Source: Oscillospiraceae bacterium (GTDB lineage: Bacteria > Bacillota > Clostridia > Saccharofermentanales > Saccharofermentanaceae). Taken from it: DNA of 11,907 nt. Where the stretch lies: assembly GCA_902767145.1 (NCBI GenBank), contig CACXGG010000207.1, positions 1 to 11,907 of the forward strand, read 5' to 3'. The translations under genes and the position numbers were made by a program. The stretch's first letter is position 1. The number at the start of each line of letters is the position of its first letter. Shown here piece after piece: positions 1 to 6,056 of the stretch. The notes beneath the pieces were generated by a model. That model was not told the origin of the DNA. It did no database searches and saw only the letters and a program-made list of their open reading frames with translations.

Positions 1-348
1 AACTGGCTCTGCTTCATGTGCTTTTTCACACATACACTTCTGGTGCTCATCCCCCTCATCTATTACACCAGGGGAAAGACCGATATATCCTTCAGGCACT
101 TCTGGTATCCATATGCATTCCTGGGAGTGGTGACACCCTTGATCTACCTTCTGGATAAGAAGACGGACACTAACTACATGTTCCTCATGTATCCCGTGGC
201 CAATTCCCCCCTGTCACTTACCAGGGATATCGCGGGAAAGAAATACTATATCCTCGGCCTTGTGGTGCTCGTTACCATAGCACTCCTTGTGGAGTACACT
301 TTCTATTCTGTCTTAAGGCTTCGGAAGAAAAAGACTAATGACTCCTGA
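1..348 (+). CDS. C-terminal part of a polytopic membrane protein, YwaF/TMEM164-like (5' end outside window)
   Basis: The frame is open from the first base (N-W-L-C-F...) to the TGA at 346-348, so about 115 C-terminal residues are present and the true start lies upstream. Three hydrophobic helices are visible, at about residues 2-22, 35-52 and 84-106. A basic cytoplasmic-looking tail (LRLRKKKTND) follows. The segment TNYMFLMYPVANSPL between helices 2 and 3, and a His at the end of the first helix start (FFTH), resemble the TNYMFL...P...TPL pattern I associate with the YwaF (TIGR02206/COG5522) family, which is related to TMEM164. That family has integral membrane proteins of about 230-260 residues with no firmly established bacterial function. 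Its 3' end overlaps the convergent MetH-activation gene by 14 bases. The family call is from pattern memory and is moderate; membrane location is strong. Confidence 0.6.
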   Translation, partial: NWLCFMCFFTHTLLVLIPLIYYTRGKTDISFRHFWYPYAFLGVVTPLIYLLDKKTDTNYMFLMYPVANSPLSLTRDIAGKKYYILGLVVLVTIALLVEYTFYSVLRLRKKKTNDS

Positions 349-895
349 ATCCGATAAGTCCCGTCATGGACTTCATGGGATGCATAAGGTTTGAATCATC
401 GAGAACGATCCCTATCTTACTTATCTCGGGCATGAGATCGAAAATGACTCTCTGCATGGACAGAGGGACATCGCCGTAGCCCGGGCCATATCTGAAGGTC
501 TCCTCCTTAAGTCCCAGCCTCTCCTGAAACTTATTTGTCTCATCCTCGATAAGAGCGTTGGCTGCAGCATCAAGAAGGAGCATCCTGGATGCATCCGTCT
601 TCGACAGGGCATCTATCCTCTTGTCGATGGCAGGTCCCAGTGTAGACACAAGGATACAGAGGCTGTCGCTCTGAAACTTCGTCAAAAGCTTCTGAAAAGA
701 AGGATAAGTAAGTTCCAGTTCAGGACAGGTGATAAGGCCGTTATCATCTTTCTGAAGCTGAAGGAACCTGTAGACAAACTGAGGCCTTGCATATCTCACG
801 GCCTCAGCTATGGCACCGGAGACCAGCTTCTGCTGTTCCTCCGTCACTTTATTACTGTATCTCAGGTATTTAAGGGTCCTGGTCTCAAGATCCAT
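335..895 (-). CDS. Stand-alone vitamin B12-dependent methionine synthase activation-domain protein
   Basis: A 186-residue protein resembling the C-terminal activation (S-adenosylmethionine-binding) domain of cobalamin-dependent methionine synthase MetH. In MetH this domain supports reductive remethylation of oxidised cob(II)alamin, using SAM as methyl donor. The diagnostic element is R135-Y-G-P-G-Y-G-D, matching the RxxPGY SAM-binding motif of MetH. It is followed by the LxxQxxIFDLM and NLMxPxKSxTGLIGF segments typical of small clostridial versions of this domain. At about 190 residues it is much shorter than full MetH (about 1200) and shorter than the E. coli domain (about 330). It therefore presumably acts in trans on a MetH lacking its own activation domain, which is not in this window. 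The ATG (893-895) shares one base with the TGA of the upstream HIT gene (TGATG), and only a weak GAGAAG lies before it, so translation is probably coupled. It should act in the cytoplasm. Confidence 0.82.
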   Translation of the reverse strand: MDLETRTLKYLRYSNKVTEEQQKLVSGAIAEAVRYARPQFVYRFLQLQKDDNGLITCPELELTYPSFQKLLTKFQSDSLCILVSTLGPAIDKRIDALSKTDASRMLLLDAAANALIEDETNKFQERLGLKEETFRYGPGYGDVPLSMQRVIFDLMPEISKIGIVLDDSNLMHPMKSMTGLIGFRSH

Positions 896-1236
896 CAGAT
901 CATCTTCTCGGTAAGCTTAACGCCGCCGATAACATGGTAGTGGGCGTGCATTACTGTCTGTCCGCCGTCGGGACCGCAGTTGTTGATAACGCGGAATCCG
1001 TTGTCCAGGCCTCTGATCTTTGCCACTTCATCAATGGCCTTGATGACCTCGCCCATATACTCCCTTCCCTCTTCTGAGGAAGCCATGTCCCTGATGTCGT
1101 CAAAATGTTTCTTGGGGACCACCAGCACATGGGTGGGAGCAGCAGGGTTTATATCATTGAAGCAATATACCTTATCGTTCTCATAGACCTTTGTGGAAGG
1201 GATATTGCCGGCAATTATCTCACAGAAAAGACACAT
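895..1236 (-). CDS. HIT-family nucleotide-binding protein (HinT-like)
   Basis: A 113-residue cytoplasmic protein of the histidine triad superfamily, HinT/PKCI branch, whose members hydrolyse purine nucleoside phosphoramidates and aminoacyl-adenylates. The catalytic triad is H97-A-H99-Y-H101-V, followed by the usual IGG. The N-terminus carries the CxxC-type element C2-L-F-C5-EIIAGNIP, and the central HVLVVPKKHFDDI is the conserved core of the family. Length matches HinT (110-120). The open frame continues 19 codons upstream to 1293, but I choose the ATG at 1234-1236: a GAGGTG ribosome site lies about six bases ahead, and MCLFCEII is the usual family start. The longer start would also fall inside the terminator T-tract. 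It is the first gene of a two-gene operon with the MetH-activation protein and has a plausible extended -10 promoter of its own. Confidence 0.9.
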   Translation of the reverse strand: MCLFCEIIAGNIPSTKVYENDKVYCFNDINPAAPTHVLVVPKKHFDDIRDMASSEEGREYMGEVIKAIDEVAKIRGLDNGFRVINNCGPDGGQTVMHAHYHVIGGVKLTEKMI

Positions 1237-1265
1237 AGTTAACACCTCACATATTTGATATCCGT

Positions 1266-1293
1266 ATTTTACCATTACCCATCCTTTATGCAA
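1266..1293 (-). promoter_or_regulatory. Putative promoter of the HIT/MetH-activation operon
   Basis: Reading the minus strand, TTGCAT (1293-1288) and TAAAAT (1271-1266) are separated by 16 bases. The -10 box is preceded by TGG, giving an extended TGn -10. Transcription would start near 1259, leaving a leader of about 22 bases before the ATG at 1236. The -35 box overlaps the end of the T-tract of the preceding terminator, so the operon is restarted immediately after termination of the large upstream gene. The TTGCATAAAG around the -35 also occurs at the alaS promoter. This rests on sequence pattern alone. Confidence 0.5.
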
Positions 1294-1325
1294 AAAAAAG
1301 AGGCTGTCCGGAGACAGCCTCTTTT
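1292..1325 (-). terminator. Intrinsic terminator of the surface-protein gene
   Basis: On the minus strand a 9-bp GC-rich perfect stem GAGGCTGTC/GACAGCCTC closes a four-base loop (TCCG). It is extended to 13 bp by A4/T4 and is followed by a run of eight T (1299-1292). It begins 19 bases after the stop of the LRR gene at 1345. On the plus strand only four T follow, and no plus-strand gene enters from the left, so the functional direction is minus. Confidence 0.93.
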
Positions 1326-1344
1326 GATAATGCGATCAGTCACA

Positions 1345-4300
1345 TCAAGGGTTTGTGCATACGCCGCTTGCGTTAAAGGTATATGACTTGCCGCTGATGG
1401 TCTTGGTGGTACCACTGAGCATTACTCCGTTGGAATCGAAGTAATACCACTTACCTCCGACCTTCTGCCAGTTGTTGACCACAAGGGCACCGCTGGATGT
1501 AGCGTAATAGTACTTACCATTACTGTCCTTAGCCCAGTTGCTGCTGATCATGGCACCGCTGGTATTGAAGAAGTAGAACTTGTTGTCGATCTTGACCTTG
1601 CCGGTCTGCATTACTCCGGAAGTGTTGAAGTAATACCACTTCTTGGAGACCTGCTTCCAGCCGGATACCATCTTTCCTGAGGTCTCGAAGTAATAATACT
1701 TGTCGGAGATCTTCTGCCAGCCCTTAGCCATCTTACCGGAGGACAGGAAGTAATACTTGATATTATTCTCTGTGTACCAGCCGGTCTTCATAGCTCCGGA
1801 AGTATCGAAGAAGTAGTAGTCGGAACCGATCTTTGTCCAGCCTGTAGCGATGGCACCGGAACTCTTTGCATAGTACCACTTGCTGCTGACCTGGAACCAG
1901 CCGGTCTTCATTGCTCCGGAGGAAGGATCGAGATAATACTTTGTGCTTCCGTCTGTAAACCAGCCGGTCTTCATTGCTCCGCTGCTGTTGTCGAAGAAGT
2001 AATACTTCTTTCCGATCTTCTGCCAGCCGGTCTTCATGACGCCATTGCCGTCGAAGTAGTACCAGGAAGAGCCGATCTGCTTCCAGCCTGTTACTCTTGC
2101 GCCGTCATTGTCGGGATCAAGGTAATACTTGGCACCGTCGAGTGTCAGCCACTTTGTCTGCTTAACACCCTTGGTGTTGTAGTAATACCAGTTGCTGCCC
2201 TCCTGAGTCCAGCCTGAGACTACAGTAGTCTGGGTAATAGCTTCGAACAGGCGGACTGCATTAGCTGTTGATCCGTCGATGGGGATACCATAGAGCTCGA
2301 AGGTATATTCAGTAGAACTTGCAAGACCTGTGAACTGGCATGTGAGAGTATTCTTATCAACGATCACTGAGTCGACCTCATCTCCGTCCACCAGGACCTT
2401 GACAAGGTAGGATTCGATACTCTGGGAATCGGTCCACTGAAGAGTAACGGAATCGTTTGTGAATGTCTTGACACTGAATGCAGTAACAGGTGTAACCTCG
2501 CCTGTATATACATCTGTAGCAAGGTCAGTTACGAGCTGATTGGACGATGATGTTCCATATGTGATCTTATCAGAAGAACGGGAGACCTTGTTAGTTACAG
2601 CGTTTATGAGATTAGGACAATCGCTTACATCGAGATAAGCGATGCTGTTTCCGTTGATAACGACCTTCTTTATGTTGGAAGCATCAGAAAGATCGAGAGC
2701 CGTAAGCTGGTTGTTATTAAGTGTAAGTGTGTTAACAAGTGTACATCCTGAGATATCAAGATCTGAAAGATTCGTGTAGGTACATGTAAGTGATGTAAGA
2801 GCAGTACAATCAGAAAGATCCAGATTCTCAAGTGCATAAGCTGCAGTAGCAGAACCTGTGATAGATACTGTTGCGAGCTTTGTACAGCCGGAAAGGTTGA
2901 GCTCTGTAAGAGCAGTATTTCCGGCAACTACACTTGAATAAGTAAAAGCTGTAAGTGCTGTATCGCCGCTCAGGTCAAGGATCTCAAGGTTGTTATTCTT
3001 AAGGTCGATGGTCGCAAGAGCGGGAAGATCGTTTGCAAGGACGGTAGTCAGTCCGCAGTCGTATGCTTTCAGCGTCTTAAGGGACTTATTGTAACTAAGA
3101 TCAAGGGTCACAAGAGGTGAATTGTTGAAACAGTTGAGAGTTATCAGCTGTGCACATTCTGATGTGACAAGGAGGTTGATCTGGTTGTCGTTACATGTAA
3201 GCGTCTGAAGCTTTGTACAGCCTGCAAGAGTGATGCCGGAAAGGCTGTTGTTGCTTGCGTTTACAGTGATAAGTTCACTGAGGTTCGTAAGGTCAAGAGT
3301 TCCGGTAAGGCTGTTGTTGTTACATGTAAGTGTCTGAAGCTTTGTACAGTCGGAAAGAGAAAGCGTGGTCAGTCTGTTATATTCACAGGTAAGTGACGTA
3401 AGAGCGACACATCCTCCGACATCGAGGGTCTCGAGAAGACCTACAGAGCTGCTGGTTCCCTTTACGTCGATCTTGGTAAGCTTAGCACAGCCGTTAAGAT
3501 CGAGAGTAGTAAGCTTCTGTCCGGTACATACGATCTCAGTGATATTCTCGCACTGATTAGCCGTGATGCTCTGTACAAGGCCGTGTCCCGTGGATGATGA
3601 GAATGAAAGCTTCTTAAGTGAATTACATCCGGAGACATCGATGGTCTTGAGTGTAGGGATATTGTTGTAACTGAATGTATAAAGAGATGCATCTCCGCTG
3701 ACATCCAGATCCTCGATCCTTGTATTACTGCAGTCAAGGGTATGAAGTCCCGTAAGGTCAGTACATACGATGGATGTAAGAGAAGAATTCTTGTTGCAGT
3801 ACACATCTGTAAGGTATGAATTATTGGAAAGATCAAGGGAAGCGATGTTTGTCTCATTGACCTTCAGGACCTTAAGATTAGTATTGTTGATGAGGTTGAT
3901 GGATGTAAGGGAAGTATCCCCTGACAGCGTCAGATTACCCAGTGCAGTAGCACCTGTAAGATCCAGGCTTGAAAGGTTCTGGTTATCAGAAAGATCCAGG
4001 GTAATAAGAGAGCTGCAGCCGGTTAAAGATACACTGGTGATCTTACCGCCCTTTGCAGTAAAGGAGGTAAGGTTAGTGCAGTTCGTAAGGTTCAGGGTCT
4101 TAAGTGATGTACTGTTAGTGGAAGCACTCCTCAAGCTGGTGCAGCCTGAAAGGTTAAGTGTCTCAAGGCTCGTATCCGGGTCGATGGTAAGGGTTCCGGT
4201 TGAGCCTCCCAGTGCCGAGCAGTTGGAGAGGTTCAGGTCCTTGATCTGGTTTCCGCCCACATTAAGCGTAGTAAGCATCGTGAGATTATCACATGTAATC

Positions 4301-5922
4301 GTAGTGATCTGGTTGTTGCTCAGATTAAGGTTAGCTATTGTCGCGAAGCTGGATGCATCAAATGTCGTAAGAGCATTGTTGGACAGATTGAGGGTCTTTA
4401 TGAGCGTAAGCCCGTAAAGAGGTGATGCATCTGTGATGTTGTTGTTTGAAAGGACCAGGGTATTGAGAGCAGTAAAGTACTCAAGACCTGTAAGATCCGA
4501 GATGCTGAGTCCGCTCAGTTCAAGGGATACGAACTGGACAGGCTGCATGTAGTTGGCTATGCCGTTGTTCCTGTTCTCTGCAAATCTGGAGATCGCAGTC
4601 TTGAGCTGGGGATCAGGGAAGTTTGCAAGGGAAATAGCTACAAATGAAATGCTGTTTCCGCATTTGATGGTCTTAAGGTTCGGCATCAGACCGATAACAT
4701 CATCAGGATTATCAGTATCCTGCTTTGACTTACCCTCCTCATCAACATAAGTGATGATGAGTTTCTCGCCCTTGGAATCTGCGTTCCCCTGGGTAAGATT
4801 AAGGACCTCCAGATATCTGAAATACTCAAGACCTGTAAAATCAGTTAAAGTGTCAGTAAATGTGAGAGTCTTTACATTCTCGAAGAGAGATGTGTCATCT
4901 GTCAGGAAATACTGGTTGTTTACGATCTCATTGACCTTGCTCCTGATGCTGGGATCCGGGAAGGAAGCAGTAGAAACAAGAGTATAGACGTCGGAGCCCT
5001 TAGTAACCTGACGGACACGGGATCCTGATGCTGTTTCATAATCAGGAAGAGCAGAGCCGCTGCCTACGATGAGCATATCCACCCTGCCGAAAGTGTTGAG
5101 GCAGGCATAGTCACCGGAGTTCATATTGACTCCTGAAAGATCCAGCTGGTTTACTACAGTTCCGGCTGCAAAGAATGCATTGGGATACTTATTAAGAACA
5201 AGTGACCTGATGCTGTCGTTGGGGAAGTTTGCCTTGGTGACAGCCACATAGGTCGTATCAAAAGCTACGATGGTCTGAAGGTTGTTCAGCTGGCCGATGA
5301 TGTCGGCAGAGGGAAGCTTACCTTCGACAGCCAGGAAGTTGAGGTTCGTAAACAGCTCAAGTCCTGTGAAATCATTAACGTTGATGGATCCGCTAAGGAT
5401 GAGGACTGTCGTAGCAACCTCATCAGCTGTAAGAGTATCGCCCTCCTGCTTCTCAAAGTAGCCGGCGATAGATGATCTCAGTGCAGCGTCCGGGAAGTTG
5501 GTGGAATTGATGACGACGGAACCTGCGGGAAGGATATCCTCTACTTCAGCGAGCTCGATATCTATATCCTCGATGATCTCGTCCTCCTCGATATCTGCAT
5601 CCTCATCTGAAGCAAGATCGTCTTCTGTAAGAGTTACAGTGACAGTCTCGCCGTTCTCGTCGATATACTCAGCTGAGATAACGGGATCTGCATCTTCGAT
5701 GACTTCCGCTTCTTCAGCCTCGTCAGCCTGTTCAGCAGGAGCAGCTTCAGCAGCTGTATCCTCATCAGAAGGGGTTTCCTCTTCAGAGACCTCTTCGATG
5801 GCAGGCTCGTCTGGAACCGATGCCGGATCATTTTCGTCAGCAAGTACGGTAAAGGGCACACTGCCTGCCACCATGCATGCCGCCGTGATCCAGGTCACTA
5901 TCTTTTTAGATAACGGTTTCAT
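1345..5922 (-). CDS. Large secreted leucine-rich-repeat surface protein with FN3-like domain and wall-binding repeats
   Basis: A 1525-residue exported protein, probably a surface adhesin or substrate-binding protein; the ligand is unknown. Order of parts: signal peptide 1-28 (KK, hydrophobic core, cleavage after VLA); an Asp/Glu/Ala/Pro-rich acidic linker about 29-135; four spaced modules opening with NFPD/NFPN/SFPD/NFPD at residues 142, 232, 320 and 434, three of them followed by an ...FTGLEYF-type LRR cap; a continuous LRR array about 460-1135 with roughly thirty units of about 21 residues of the LxxLDLSGCxxL kind; a fibronectin-III-like domain about 1143-1230 (SVTLQW...YTFELYG); and 14 wall-binding repeats from 1237 to the end (GW-x-WYYF-x-GxMxT). 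No LPXTG or C-terminal membrane anchor is present, so attachment is by the repeats. The ATG follows GGAGG with seven intervening bases. Terminators lie on both sides, so it looks monocistronic; I see no confident promoter between 5923 and 5972. Confidence 0.9.
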   Translation of the reverse strand: MKPLSKKIVTWITAACMVAGSVPFTVLADENDPASVPDEPAIEEVSEEETPSDEDTAAEAAPAEQADEAEEAEVIEDADPVISAEYIDENGETVTVTLTEDDLASDEDADIEEDEIIEDIDIELAEVEDILPAGSVVINSTNFPDAALRSSIAGYFEKQEGDTLTADEVATTVLILSGSINVNDFTGLELFTNLNFLAVEGKLPSADIIGQLNNLQTIVAFDTTYVAVTKANFPNDSIRSLVLNKYPNAFFAAGTVVNQLDLSGVNMNSGDYACLNTFGRVDMLIVGSGSALPDYETASGSRVRQVTKGSDVYTLVSTASFPDPSIRSKVNEIVNNQYFLTDDTSLFENVKTLTFTDTLTDFTGLEYFRYLEVLNLTQGNADSKGEKLIITYVDEEGKSKQDTDNPDDVIGLMPNLKTIKCGNSISFVAISLANFPDPQLKTAISRFAENRNNGIANYMQPVQFVSLELSGLSISDLTGLEYFTALNTLVLSNNNITDASPLYGLTLIKTLNLSNNALTTFDASSFATIANLNLSNNQITTITCDNLTMLTTLNVGGNQIKDLNLSNCSALGGSTGTLTIDPDTSLETLNLSGCTSLRSASTNSTSLKTLNLTNCTNLTSFTAKGGKITSVSLTGCSSLITLDLSDNQNLSSLDLTGATALGNLTLSGDTSLTSINLINNTNLKVLKVNETNIASLDLSNNSYLTDVYCNKNSSLTSIVCTDLTGLHTLDCSNTRIEDLDVSGDASLYTFSYNNIPTLKTIDVSGCNSLKKLSFSSSTGHGLVQSITANQCENITEIVCTGQKLTTLDLNGCAKLTKIDVKGTSSSVGLLETLDVGGCVALTSLTCEYNRLTTLSLSDCTKLQTLTCNNNSLTGTLDLTNLSELITVNASNNSLSGITLAGCTKLQTLTCNDNQINLLVTSECAQLITLNCFNNSPLVTLDLSYNKSLKTLKAYDCGLTTVLANDLPALATIDLKNNNLEILDLSGDTALTAFTYSSVVAGNTALTELNLSGCTKLATVSITGSATAAYALENLDLSDCTALTSLTCTYTNLSDLDISGCTLVNTLTLNNNQLTALDLSDASNIKKVVINGNSIAYLDVSDCPNLINAVTNKVSRSSDKITYGTSSSNQLVTDLATDVYTGEVTPVTAFSVKTFTNDSVTLQWTDSQSIESYLVKVLVDGDEVDSVIVDKNTLTCQFTGLASSTEYTFELYGIPIDGSTANAVRLFEAITQTTVVSGWTQEGSNWYYYNTKGVKQTKWLTLDGAKYYLDPDNDGARVTGWKQIGSSWYYFDGNGVMKTGWQKIGKKYYFFDNSSGAMKTGWFTDGSTKYYLDPSSGAMKTGWFQVSSKWYYAKSSGAIATGWTKIGSDYYFFDTSGAMKTGWYTENNIKYYFLSSGKMAKGWQKISDKYYYFETSGKMVSGWKQVSKKWYYFNTSGVMQTGKVKIDNKFYFFNTSGAMISSNWAKDSNGKYYYATSSGALVVNNWQKVGGKWYYFDSNGVMLSGTTKTISGKSYTFNASGVCTNP
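1348..2214 (-). repeat. Fourteen tandem choline/glucan-type wall-binding repeats (coding)
   Basis: Residues 1237-1525 of the large surface protein break into 14 units of 19-22 residues with the pattern GW-xx-(I/V)-xx-(W/K)YYF-(D/N/T)-xSGxMxT. This is the Pfam CW_binding_1 pattern found in pneumococcal choline-binding proteins, clostridial toxins and streptococcal glucan-binding proteins. Units 3-10 are regular. The last four are degenerate (starts GK, NW, NW, GT), and the final one ends in GVCTNP with an unusual cysteine. Units 2 and 5 carry YYLDP in place of YYF. Choline versus glucan specificity cannot be told from this sequence. Confidence 0.9.
3191..3349 (-). repeat. Near-identical 30-bp DNA repeats within the LRR array
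   Basis: Bases 3191-3220 and 3320-3349 are the same 30-mer except for one base (C/T at the twelfth position). They are 129 bases apart, exactly 43 codons or two LRR units. Both encode the CTKLQTLTCN segment. A shared GGCTGTTGTTG precedes the pair of units. Other LRR units in the array have the same protein pattern but clearly diverged DNA, so this pair looks like a recent in-frame duplication of a two-unit block. Confidence 0.8.
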
Positions 5923-5972
5923 ATGACACCTCCAATATAAAATTTTTCATACATTTTGATTTTAACACGCAT

Positions 5973-6026
5973 AAAAAAAGTGCTTTGTAATTTATTTGTA
6001 AACAAATTAAACCACAAGCACTTTTT
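5973..6026 (-). terminator. Intrinsic terminator after alaS
   Basis: On the minus strand, 11 perfectly paired bases AAAAAGTGCTT/AAGCACTTTTT (6026-6016 and 5985-5975) enclose an AT-rich arm that can pair further around AATTTG/CAAAT. A run of seven T follows the 3' arm (5979-5973). It starts about 30 bases after the alaS stop at 6057 and ends about 50 bases before the start of the LRR gene, separating the two. The plus-strand version has five T and no gene that would need it. Confidence 0.85.
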
Positions 6027-6056
6027 GGTGTTATTTTTATATATTAGTCTGAAATA

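Noticed and set aside
895..1293. HIT protein start at 1293 (132 residues)
   Set aside because: That start falls in the terminator/promoter region with no ribosome site, whereas ATG 1236 has GAGGTG and the conserved family N-terminus.
1292..1325. Bidirectional terminator
   Set aside because: Only four T follow the stem on the plus strand and no plus-strand gene reads into it.
3770..4417. 215-codon open frame on the plus strand opposite the LRR gene
   Set aside because: It is antisense to the repeated LRR coding region, its residues are a monotonous mixture of R, V, L and S typical of reverse-complement reading of Leu/Ser-rich repeats, and it has no convincing ribosome site.
1345..5922. Possible CRISPR or satellite array, because short motifs recur many times
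   Set aside because: The recurrence follows codon units of about 21 residues in one continuous reading frame (LRR and wall-binding repeats); there are no identical repeats separated by unique spacers.
5498..5926. 142-codon Ser-rich open frame on the plus strand opposite the acidic linker
   Set aside because: Reverse-complement reading of Glu/Asp/Ala codons gives Ser/Ala/Thr runs. It is the shadow of the surface protein's linker.
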